This document shows positions 1 to 5,347 of a stretch of DNA of 8,482 bases, piece after piece. Under the pieces are notes generated by a model. That model saw only the letters and a list, made by a program, of their open reading frames with translations. It searched no databases and was not told where the DNA came from. Each line of letters opens with the position of its first letter. The first letter of the stretch is position 1. The stretch is from Kiritimatiellia bacterium (GTDB lineage Bacteria; Verrucomicrobiota; Kiritimatiellia; RFP12; UBA1067): contig JAEDMC010000133.1 of assembly GCA_016303225.1 (NCBI GenBank), forward strand, positions 1 through 8,482, given 5' to 3'. Both the position numbers and the translations under genes were made by a program.

Positions 1-125
1 GAACGACGAAGCCTCGCAGATCGCGTCTTGATGCCGGACGACGGAGAGGAGTATTTGCTATGACATTAACATCATCCAAGCGGTAGCGACGACGTTGGAA
101 ATTTGACAAACACAAGGAGCGTCCG

Positions 126-200
126 ACTAAGACAAATTATGTGTTGATTGACATGGAGAATGCGTCTCTCGAATTGAACGGCAATAGGAGATTTGCGTAA
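126..200 (+). pseudogene. Remnant of the N-terminus of a PIN/NYN-type protein
   Basis: Read in the frame that ends at the TAA at 198-200, this stretch gives TKTNYVLIDMENASLELN and then stops. From memory, 'KTNYVLID(F/Y)EN' is the usual opening of a family of PIN/NYN-type nuclease-like proteins, where the Asp is the first acidic active-site residue. The codon where the initiator ATG would be expected (126-128) is ACT, although a good AAGGAG lies just upstream at 114-119. The frame closes after about 24 codons, so only the first beta strand survives. The stop overlaps the next start (TAATG), so any residual translation from GTG 141 or ATG 153 could couple to the chimeric gene. This could be chance similarity; the match is short. 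Confidence 0.35.
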
Positions 201-853
201 TGCCAGCAAAAGCGAAAATATCGGGATCGGTGGTGGCGGGGTTCCCGTCGCCCGCCGAACAGTACCTTGAGCCGCCGCTCGACCTGAACGAGCTACTGGT
301 GAAGCGTCCGGCCGCGACATTCTTCGCGAGGGTCGTGGCCAACTACTGGCGGTTGCGAATGTACACAGCGGCGAATCCTCTGCCGCCCGAAAATGTCCGA
401 AAGCTTGCCGAAGTCCTGACCGAATCTGGGGAGCCGATGAGCAAGTGCTGTCGAGAGCTTTTCCTGCGTCCCGAGTTGACCGAGGCCGATTTGCGTAAGC
501 TCTACCCTCGCGTCTTGAAGAAACTGGCGGAGGAGGGTGAATGGCGAGATGAAGGATGGCGTTACGCGGGTGCGCTTATCAAGAACCCCAACTTTCCGTC
601 CGATCTTGCGCGGGCGAGCTACGACGAGCCGCTTCTCACGGAACTGCGCGTGGTCTACATCTTTCACCACGTCCGTTCGCGGGATCTCCCCAAGGGCGAG
701 TTGCAGAAGTTCGAGCAGGAGTGCGACGGCTTGAGGCGTGACTGCCGCGATGGGAAGATCTCGATTAAGAAAAGCAACGCGAGGCGTTTCAGATTGACGA
801 AGAAGTATCTGCCTAACGAATGTCCCGAGGATTGGGTCAAGTCGATACCGTGA
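200..853 (+). CDS. Chimeric protein: UmuD N-terminus fused to a helical-repeat domain
   Basis: Residues 9-45 are nearly identical to the umuD that starts at 8341 (one amino acid differs) and carry the UmuD hallmarks GFPSPAEQYLE and LDLNELL..PAATFF. UmuD is the LexA-like S24 protein that cleaves itself during the SOS response and then works with the translesion polymerase UmuC. The expected Ala13-Gly14 cleavage site is kept. The match ends after Val45, just before the catalytic GDSM box, so the Ser-Lys protease is absent. Residues 46-217 are unrelated and mostly helical. Three units, AANPLPPENVRKLAE (57-71), FLRPELTEADLRKLYP (88-103) and LIKNPNFPSDLARAS (126-140), share an N/R-P-x-x-(P/T)-x3-(L/V) pattern like variant leucine-rich or HEAT-like repeats. 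The frame is open throughout. AGGAG at 186-190 supports ATG 200. It may be a new fusion gene or an in-frame accident of recombination; function unknown. Confidence 0.8.
   Translation: MPAKAKISGSVVAGFPSPAEQYLEPPLDLNELLVKRPAATFFARVVANYWRLRMYTAANPLPPENVRKLAEVLTESGEPMSKCCRELFLRPELTEADLRKLYPRVLKKLAEEGEWRDEGWRYAGALIKNPNFPSDLARASYDEPLLTELRVVYIFHHVRSRDLPKGELQKFEQECDGLRRDCRDGKISIKKSNARRFRLTKKYLPNECPEDWVKSIP
224..334 (+). repeat. Left copy of the umuD 5'-end direct repeat
   Basis: This 111-base stretch (codons 9-45 of the chimeric gene) aligns without gaps to 8365-8475 in the same orientation. By eye 98 of 111 bases match, and 12 of the 13 differences are silent. The copies are therefore old and diverged as functional coding sequence, not as a recent duplication. 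Confidence 0.85.
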
Positions 854-858
854 CCCGC

Positions 859-888
859 TTGCTATGCGTTCCGAGATTACGGTATAGT
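859..888 (+). promoter_or_regulatory. Promoter of the RNA ligase gene
   Basis: TTGCTA (859-864) and TATAGT (883-888) are separated by 18 bases and start six bases after the upstream stop codon. Transcription would begin near 895, just ahead of the AAAGGAGA ribosome binding site. The gene therefore seems to be its own transcription unit. Confidence 0.5.
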
Positions 889-910
889 GTCGGCATAAAG
901 GAGAAAATCG

Positions 911-1498
911 ATGAAGAAGATACCGACATTGTTCAAGCGCACATACGACGGCAACCGCGTCAAGAGCATCACCAGCGAGGTGACGCCGGGGATGGAATGG
1001 GTGCTGGCGGGCGAGGGGCTTGCGACCGTGAAGATCGACGGGACTTGCTGCGCGGTGATCGGCGGCAAGTTCTACAAGCGGTACGACGCGAAGAAGGGTA
1101 AGACGCCTCCGCCGGGGGCGATCCCGTGCTGCGATCCCGATCCCGTCACGGGGCATTGGCCGCATTGGCTCTTGGTCGATCCCGCCGACCAGGGGTCGAA
1201 CTGGCACCTCGCCGCCTTCTACAACGCGGGCGGCACGTGGCTTTCCGACGGCACTTACGAGGCGGTCGGTCCGCACTTTCAGAGCAACCCCTATGCGCTC
1301 ACCTACGACTGCCTGGAGAAGCACGGCAAGCGCATCGTCAAGGACGCGCCGAGGACGTTCGATGGCCTGCGCGAGTATCTGCGGACGCATAACATCGAGG
1401 GGCTGGTCTTCTGGAAGGACGGCGAACCCCAGTGCAAGATCAAGCGGTCGGACTTTGGCTTCAAGTGGCCTGACAAGACCCTGCGTGTCGAGTTCTGA
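911..1498 (+). CDS. RNA ligase (Rnl1-like / DUF5565-type nucleotidyltransferase)
   Basis: This 195-aa protein shows the ordered motifs of the ATP-dependent RNA/DNA ligase superfamily. Motif I is KIDGT with Lys41 as the expected AMP-accepting nucleophile. A motif III-like YEAVG has Glu117. Motif IV is EGLVFW with Glu163, and motif V is KIKR (Lys176, Lys178). The segment FYKRYDAKKGKTPPPGAIPC (54-73) is typical, as I recall, of the small DUF5565 group of RNA ligase 1-like proteins. Such enzymes activate themselves with ATP and seal 3'-OH/5'-phosphate RNA ends, often to repair tRNA cut by toxins. There is no extra C-terminal domain, so it is a minimal catalytic unit. The start is set by AAAGGAGA seven bases upstream. 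It has its own promoter and no partner kinase or nuclease beside it. Ligase fold is confident; the true substrate is unknown. Confidence 0.85.
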   Translation: MKKIPTLFKRTYDGNRVKSITSEVTPGMEWVLAGEGLATVKIDGTCCAVIGGKFYKRYDAKKGKTPPPGAIPCCDPDPVTGHWPHWLLVDPADQGSNWHLAAFYNAGGTWLSDGTYEAVGPHFQSNPYALTYDCLEKHGKRIVKDAPRTFDGLREYLRTHNIEGLVFWKDGEPQCKIKRSDFGFKWPDKTLRVEF

Positions 1499-1521
1499 CG
1501 CGCACGACGCTGCGGAGCAGT

Positions 1522-1530
1522 TGGTATAAT
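1522..1530 (+). promoter_or_regulatory. Extended -10 promoter giving a leaderless mRNA
   Basis: TGGTATAAT is a perfect -10 hexamer (1525-1530) with the extended TGn element; I see no good -35. Transcription is expected at 1537-1538, exactly on the ATG of the next gene, which has no ribosome binding site. Confidence 0.6.
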
Positions 1531-1537
1531 ATGCCCA

Positions 1538-2299
1538 ATGCTCCATTCAGGACACAACGAGATTGATGGCGTACCCGTCGAGGTCGTCCGCAAGCGCATC
1601 CGCCGGATCAACATCCGCGTGGCGGCGGACGGCACGGTGTGTCTCTCGGTTCCGAAGTGGTGGGCGACGCTGCGGCAGGGCGAGGACTTCCTGCGCGAGA
1701 AGTGGCGGTGGGTGCAGAAGACCCGCGCCGAGGTGCTGGCGCGTCCTGCCGCCACACGCGCCCCGGTGACGGAAGCCGAACTGGAAGCCCTGCGGACGCT
1801 CCTCGGCGAACTGAACGCGATGTGGGCGGCTCGTGTGGGCGAGGACGGGGTCTCGTGGAAGATCCGCAGGGTGAAGTCGCTCTGGGGTTGCTGCCACTGG
1901 CGCGACCGCTACATCACCTACAACGCCGAACTCGCCCATGCGCCACGCGACCTGGTCGAATACGTCGTTGCCCATGAATACACACATTTCGCCGTCCACA
2001 ATCACGGTCCGAAGTTCCGCGCCCTCATGGACGAGCGACTTCCGGGCTGGCAGACCCTCCGGCGGCGGCTCAACCGCCGCGAGTGGGGCGAGACGCGCCA
2101 GAACGCGCACCTCGCGCAGACGCCCGCTTCGCGGCAGACCTTCGGTCTGGAGGATATCCAGCCGCCCTGTGCCGCGCCCGAGCCGGTCGCCGCGCCAACG
2201 GTCGCCCCGCCCGCTTCTCGCGTTCCTGCAGCCCCTGCGGCGCAAGCTGGCGCGAAAGGGCGCAAGCTGACCTTTGTGCAGACCGAGTTCTGGGAATGA
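1538..2299 (+). CDS. YgjP-like zinc metallopeptidase (DUF45) with Pro/Ala-rich tail
   Basis: The 253-aa protein has the YgjP/DUF45 layout. The N-terminal part opens with a VRKRIRRINIRVAADG-like strand pair (17-32). SLWGCCHWRDRYITYN (114-129) corresponds to the family's S-x-W-G-x-C segment. The zinc site is HEYTH (146-150), followed by NHGPKF with a probable third ligand at His156. This is a cytoplasmic M48-like metal-dependent peptidase fold; members often sit in accessory or restriction loci but substrates are unknown. The last 70 or so residues are an Ala/Pro-rich linker ending in KLTFVQTEFWE, which is not part of the peptidase domain. Its conserved-looking aromatic tip suggests a docking peptide (inference). 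ATG 1538 is chosen because it lies at the predicted transcription start; the ATG at 1531 is out of frame and stops quickly. Confidence 0.85.
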   Translation: MLHSGHNEIDGVPVEVVRKRIRRINIRVAADGTVCLSVPKWWATLRQGEDFLREKWRWVQKTRAEVLARPAATRAPVTEAELEALRTLLGELNAMWAARVGEDGVSWKIRRVKSLWGCCHWRDRYITYNAELAHAPRDLVEYVVAHEYTHFAVHNHGPKFRALMDERLPGWQTLRRRLNRREWGETRQNAHLAQTPASRQTFGLEDIQPPCAAPEPVAAPTVAPPASRVPAAPAAQAGAKGRKLTFVQTEFWE

Positions 2300-2788
2300 T
2301 AAGGCCCCGATGGGGTCGCCGCCGGGGCATTTGCCGGGTGATCGCCTCGTCGTTGCGCCCTGTTCGCCTTCCCCTTGACGGGCGGGAGGTTGTCGCCAAG
2401 TCGTGGTCGGAAGCGTTCTCGTGCGCCGTGTCGCGCCTTGTGGTGGCGAATCCGGCGACCTTCGACGCGCTCCAGGCGGCAGGACATCTCGAATGGCTCG
2501 GGTGCAGCCCAGCAGGTGAGGCGGTGTCGGCGATGATGGATGCAGGTCGGATCAATCCGCAGTTCGCCGACTGGGGCGGATGTCGTCGCCCGAGTGCAGT
2601 GGCTGTTCCTTATGTGCGGCATCCGGCTCAACGAGGTGATTGTGCAGGTCGATCCCTACACCGACGAGGAGTGGAGGGTACGCAAGGAGGAGATCGACCG
2701 CAAGCGTTCGGAGGAGCGGGCGTTCATGGAAGGACGCCGAGCGGCGCAGAAGGCGTGGACGGAGGCACATCCCGATTCGCAATGTTGA
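2296..2788 (+). pseudogene. Unknown gene, apparently frameshifted in a G run
   Basis: The coding signal starts at ATG 2296, overlapping the metallopeptidase stop (ATGA), and runs convincingly as far as MDAGRINPQFADW. At GGGG (2573-2576) it moves to the next frame, which continues as ADVVARVQWLFLMCGIRLNE and ends VDPYTDEEW...KAWTEAHPDSQC at TGA 2786-2788. Removing one G restores a single protein of about 163 aa. The first frame remains open to 2838 past this point, but its Gly/Arg-rich content looks like noise. The middle part (LPLDGREVVAKSWSEAF) recalls small strand-helix DNA-binding add-on domains that contain an 'SW' motif, but I cannot name the family. The C-terminus is a charged helix. 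Alternatives are a sequencing error, a true frameshift mutation, or a separate 82-aa gene at 2540-2788. GTG 2338 is another possible start. Confidence 0.6.
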
Positions 2789-2813
2789 GCCGGGTGGCAG
2801 GATTTGCTATAAT
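2785..2813 (+). promoter_or_regulatory. Strong promoter of the abiE genes
   Basis: TTGAGC (2785-2790), a 17-base spacer and a perfect TATAAT (2808-2813) with the extended TGC element give the best promoter in the window. The -35 overlaps the stop codon of the preceding gene. Start of transcription is expected near 2820. Confidence 0.75.
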
Positions 2814-2821
2814 TTTACTCA

Positions 2822-2851
2822 CAGCCGCCAAAAGATGACAATTGTCGGCTG
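2822..2851 (+). promoter_or_regulatory. Inverted repeat, candidate AbiEi operator
   Basis: CAGCCG (2822-2827) and CGGCTG (2846-2851) form an inverted repeat that also encloses the perfect palindrome GACAATTGTC (2837-2846). It lies immediately after the predicted transcription start of abiE. AbiEi antitoxins are known to repress their own operon by binding inverted repeats at the promoter, so this is a natural operator candidate. An mRNA hairpin is the alternative. Confidence 0.4.
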
Positions 2852-2859
2852 AAAATAAA

Positions 2860-3402
2860 ATGCTGTTAAGTGCTCAAGAGTGTCTGGAGAAGTTCGGCAA
2901 TCACTATCAGATTGCTGCACAGATTAAGACGGGCGGCCTTCGTAAGGTCGCTCCCGGACTCTATTCGGACGGGACTCGGCATCATGAGCTGGAAATTCTG
3001 CAGGCGCGTTATCCGACGTCCGTCGTGACAATGCTGAGTGCTTACTACTATTACGACCTGACGGACAACATTCCCGACAAGTGCCACTTGGCTGTCGAGC
3101 GCGGAAGCACTAAGATTCTCGATCCGAATGTTGTTGAATATTTTGTACCCAAGGGGACTGGGGCGATTGGCGTTGAGGAAATAGTCCTCCAGGGAGTGCC
3201 AATGCGAATCTTCGACAAGGAGCGGCTGCTGATTGAAACTGTCAGGATGCGCACGAAAATGCCTTTCGACCTTTATCACGAGGTGATCGGCAACTTTCGG
3301 CAGATCTCCGAAGAACTCTATCCGGCGAAGATGGAGGACTACCTTGATGCGTTTCCAAAGCGCGAGGTGATTTTCGATGTCATTCGCAAGGAGGTGCTGT
3401 AA
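2860..3402 (+). CDS. abiEi: AbiEi family antitoxin (type IV toxin-antitoxin)
   Basis: This 180-aa protein has the AbiEi arrangement. The N-terminal winged-helix region ends in the characteristic TGGLRKVAPGLYSDG (24-38). A C-terminal antitoxin domain follows with YFVPKG and the DKERLLIETVRMR...DLYHEVIGNFR block. In AbiE systems this protein represses the operon through the N-terminal domain and counters the AbiEii nucleotidyltransferase without binding it. ATG 2860 is preferred over TTG 2842, which lies inside the inverted repeat; neither has a clear ribosome binding site. The toxin gene follows after two bases but is truncated, so the antitoxin is now an orphan. The segment is visibly more A+T-rich than the genes to its left, which fits separate acquisition. 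Confidence 0.85.
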   Translation: MLLSAQECLEKFGNHYQIAAQIKTGGLRKVAPGLYSDGTRHHELEILQARYPTSVVTMLSAYYYYDLTDNIPDKCHLAVERGSTKILDPNVVEYFVPKGTGAIGVEEIVLQGVPMRIFDKERLLIETVRMRTKMPFDLYHEVIGNFRQISEELYPAKMEDYLDAFPKREVIFDVIRKEVL

Positions 3403-3404
3403 GT

Positions 3405-3566
3405 ATGGTGTTCGAGCAGTTGCGCACAAAGCTGATGGCGAAGGGCTACACGACTGATACCGCAAACGCGAAGATAGCCCATGACGTCGTACTGGATGCG
3501 GTTAGGGAGGCGGGATTCCACGACAACCTGACGGTAAAGGGCGGTGTTGTATTCACCGGGGTCTGA
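3405..3566 (+). pseudogene. abiEii: Truncated AbiEii nucleotidyltransferase toxin
   Basis: The 53-residue ORF starts MVFEQLRTKLMAKGYTTDTA and reaches AGFHDNLTVKGGVVFTGV before a TGA. The FHDNLTVKGG segment is the N-terminus of AbiEii-type toxins, where Gly-Gly begins the nucleotidyltransferase motif I. Full-length members are roughly 220-300 residues. The break falls exactly where the Ser and the metal-binding Asp pair should follow, so the product cannot be catalytic. The start is well supported by AAGGAGG ahead of the AbiEi stop. A hairpin sits on the break, and another frame across it reads like an unrelated protein end. Confidence 0.75.
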
Positions 3567-3579
3567 TCCTCTTAGACCC
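3559..3579 (+). repeat. Hairpin at the AbiEii breakpoint
   Basis: GGGTCT (3559-3564) pairs with AGACCC (3574-3579) around a nine-base loop; two more weak pairs are possible inside. It covers the premature stop of abiEii. There is no following T run, so it is a poor terminator candidate. It may be a scar of the rearrangement or act as a weak attenuator ahead of the NERD operon. Confidence 0.4.
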
Positions 3580-3620
3580 ACTGAAGGAACTTGAGTCAAA
3601 CCTTAATCCGTAAGATCGGA

Positions 3621-4421
3621 ATGATGGGCGACTTCACGAGTGTATACTGGATTGCCGGGGCGATTGTCGTCGTCTTGTGGGTCGTTCAGGCCTTGTTGAA
3701 GTCGGCGCGGCCGGCGATTCGTGGCAACATCGGCGAGGCCGTCGTATCTGGGCGGCTGGGTTCTCTGCCGAACGACGTGTATAAAGTCATCAACAACGTC
3801 ATGCTGCCTACCGTAGACGGGGCGACGACTCAGATTGACCATGTTGTCGTGAGTCGCTATGGGATCTTCGTTGTCGAGACGAAGGACTATGGAGGATGGA
3901 TCTTCGGTGGAGAGAATCAGCGGCAGTGGACGCAAAGCTTCAGGACCCGCTGGGGCGCTGACAAGTATCGCTTCCAGAACCCTATCCGACAGAACTGGCG
4001 GCACATTTACACGATGTCCGATCTGCTGAAGATGCCGCGCCGGTATTTTTTTAACGTGGTCGCATTCTGCGGTGACGGCGAGTTCATGACGGAGATGCCT
4101 GAGAACGTGATGTATAGTGCTGATCTCGCCCGGTACATCCGGTCGTTTGACCGGCCTCTCTTGAGCGAGGCTATGGTTGAGAAGGTCTGTCTCGCAATAG
4201 GCGCATGGGATATGTCGTTGGGCGATGAGCGTAAGGCGTCACATGTGGCTAATCTTCGGGCGAGCCATGATGCTGTGCAGCTGTCGGTCTCATGCGAACG
4301 GGGGGAACTCAAGTGTCCTAAGTGCGGAGCCAAGATGGTTCTGCGTCACCGGAAGTCAGACGGTGCGCCGTTTTATGGTTGCTCGCAGTATCCGAAGTGC
4401 AAGGGGATAAGGAATGCCTGA
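3621..4421 (+). CDS. Membrane-anchored NERD nuclease-like protein with C4 zinc finger
   Basis: Numbering from ATG 3621 (266 aa), residues 8-26 form one transmembrane helix (VYWIAGAIVVVLWVVQALL). A NERD domain follows: GNIGEAVV (Glu39), QIDHVVVSRYGIFVVETKDY with Asp73, Glu86 and Lys88 forming a complete PD-(D/E)xK set, and the NPIRQNWRHI block. Residues 232-260 are a topoisomerase-type zinc finger (CPKCG ... CSQYPKC). NERD proteins are predicted DNA-processing nucleases, common in accessory and defence loci. Expected topology is a short outside N-terminus and a cytoplasmic nuclease. It is the first gene of the long operon. TTG 3591 is possible, since AAGGA precedes it, but only two bases away; ATG 3621/3624 also has only a weak site. 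No clear promoter was found just upstream. Confidence 0.85.
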   Translation: MMGDFTSVYWIAGAIVVVLWVVQALLKSARPAIRGNIGEAVVSGRLGSLPNDVYKVINNVMLPTVDGATTQIDHVVVSRYGIFVVETKDYGGWIFGGENQRQWTQSFRTRWGADKYRFQNPIRQNWRHIYTMSDLLKMPRRYFFNVVAFCGDGEFMTEMPENVMYSADLARYIRSFDRPLLSEAMVEKVCLAIGAWDMSLGDERKASHVANLRASHDAVQLSVSCERGELKCPKCGAKMVLRHRKSDGAPFYGCSQYPKCKGIRNA

Positions 4422-4650
4422 CAATCTCGAATCGCTGATCGGGCGCGAGTTCGTCCACTTCAAGGGTAAGCGCTATCAGCTTCTCGACTTCGCGAAGAAC
4501 AGCGAGACGGAGGAGTTGATGGTTGTCTACCGCACACTCTACGGCGCAATGGAGCATTGGGTGCGCCCGGCAAAGATGTTCTTCGAGACGATTGAACGTG
4601 ACGGCTATGTCGGTCCGAGATTTAAACTGGCGGAGGAGTACCATGAATAA
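4414..4650 (+). CDS. DUF1653 domain protein
   Basis: This 78-aa protein matches the DUF1653 pattern well. VHFKGKRYQLLDFAKNSETE (14-33) corresponds to the family's H-F-K-G-x-x-Y...A-x-x-S-E-T opening. VVYRTLYG (37-44) and WVRPAKMF (49-56) follow. These are small all-beta proteins of unknown role that often sit beside unrelated metabolic or nuclease genes. Its start overlaps the end of the NERD gene by eight bases, with AAGGGGATAAGGA ahead, so the two are probably translationally coupled. Confidence 0.85.
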   Translation: MPDNLESLIGREFVHFKGKRYQLLDFAKNSETEELMVVYRTLYGAMEHWVRPAKMFFETIERDGYVGPRFKLAEEYHE

Positions 4651-4870
4651 CTTTGACGAGCAAGTCCTGCAGCACGTGCGGGCGCTGAAGGCGATTCGCG
4701 AGAAGTTCCTCGCTGCGCCGAATCGTAAGGTGGCGATGGCCGGGCTTCCGAAGCTCGAACATGAGGACTACGCGGCGGTCGTCGAGTCGTGGCCGAAGGA
4801 CTACGACCGTATTCTCAACGGCGAATCAGCAACGATGCTCGCGATGGATGCGGCAGAAGGGAGGCTTTGA
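4643..4870 (+). CDS. Small protein of unknown function (75 aa)
   Basis: I do not recognise this family. The start MNNFDEQVLQ is fixed by GGAGGAG at 4632-4638 and overlaps the DUF1653 stop by eight bases. The predicted structure is mostly helix: an N-terminal amphipathic segment up to REKFLAAP, a short break, then a second acidic segment LEHEDYAAVVESWPKDYDRI. It has no signal peptide, Cys or obvious catalytic motif. Its TGA overlaps the next ATG (TGATG). The tight coupling on both sides argues that it is a real gene working with its neighbours, perhaps as an adaptor (inference). Confidence 0.7.
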   Translation: MNNFDEQVLQHVRALKAIREKFLAAPNRKVAMAGLPKLEHEDYAAVVESWPKDYDRILNGESATMLAMDAAEGRL

Positions 4871-5190
4871 TGGAGGAGATGTTGAGTGAGGGCGAAGCCC
4901 GCAAGTGGGTCTGGCGGCGTAAGGAGATCGTCGATGAGGTGATCTCGAGCGAATCCTTCTCTAAGCTCCCAGCGGATGAGCAGGATGCGAAGGTGATCTC
5001 GCTCCAGCTCGATCTCGACCAGGCGTCGGTGAATCGTTGCCTCGCGCAGACGGCGTCTCCAGAGGAGCTGGCGATGCTTCGCTCTCGGATTGCCGAGTCG
5101 TTCAAGTACGGAAAACGCGCGGCGCTGCGCCCGCTTAAGACGGCGCTTTCCGCGCACCCGTATCTGACTTCGGAGGGCGACGCGACATGA
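4870..5190 (+). CDS. Helical protein of unknown function (106 aa)
   Basis: The start is set by AAGGGAGG at 4857-4864 and the TGATG overlap with the previous gene. The protein is charged and almost entirely helical. An EGEARKWVWRRKEIVDEVIS segment (7-26) is followed by a Leu/Asp/Gln-rich middle (EQDAKVISLQLDLDQASVN) and a basic C-terminal part (FKYGKRAALRPLKTALSAHP). No membrane segment, zinc ligands or enzyme motif is visible and I cannot assign a family. Composition is in line with the neighbouring operon genes, so it is not a recent insert within the operon. Confidence 0.7.
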   Translation: MEEMLSEGEARKWVWRRKEIVDEVISSESFSKLPADEQDAKVISLQLDLDQASVNRCLAQTASPEELAMLRSRIAESFKYGKRAALRPLKTALSAHPYLTSEGDAT

Positions 5191-5345
5191 GTGAGGTGAA
5201 CTACCGTCGGAACGGGCAGAAGTATTCGTCGAGCGGCCATTGCTGGGGGCTGTCTCCGAAGGTCGGCAAGGTGAAGGTCGAGGATCCAAATACCCCGAAG
5301 CCGAAGTCGAGTCGCGAGCGACGGGCTCTTAAGAAAGGAAAATGA
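5187..5345 (+). CDS. Small basic protein of unknown function (52 aa)
   Basis: ATG 5187 overlaps the preceding stop (ATGA) and is preceded by GGAGGG at 5172-5177 with nine-base spacing. The product begins MSEVNYRRNGQKYSSSGHCW and ends in a Lys/Arg-rich tail (KPKSSRERRALKKGK). The single His-Cys-Trp block and the basic tail would suit a nucleic-acid-binding or structural partner, but that is only a guess. Its TGA overlaps the ATG at 5342. It sits in an unbroken chain of coupled genes, the main reason to accept an ORF this short. Confidence 0.6.
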   Translation: MSEVNYRRNGQKYSSSGHCWGLSPKVGKVKVEDPNTPKPKSSRERRALKKGK

Positions 5346-5347
5346 AA

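Noticed and set aside
1..63. Tail of an upstream gene
   Set aside because: Two frames give plausible C-termini (stops at 29-31 and 61-63) and neither has a recognisable motif in so few residues, so no call is made.
103..176. TTGACA boxes at 103-108 and 148-153 as promoters of the chimera
   Set aside because: Neither has an acceptable -10 at 16-18 bases; the best partners are TAAGAC and GAATTG at poor spacing or match.
293..1546. 417-codon open frame on the minus strand
   Set aside because: It runs opposite two convincing plus-strand genes and its protein is Arg/Ala/Val-rich without family motifs; it is a shadow of G+C-rich coding DNA. The same holds for 1547-2245, 5201-5989 and 7119-7844 on the minus strand.
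2304..2328. GCCCCG/CGGGGC hairpin as terminator after the metallopeptidase
   Set aside because: It has a long 13-base loop and only ATTTG after it, and it lies inside the probable next coding region.
2083..2838. 251-codon plus-strand frame overlapping the metallopeptidase end
   Set aside because: Its first part is an out-of-frame reading of the metallopeptidase and its last part of the frame-shifted gene; only 2296 to about 2575 has coding character.
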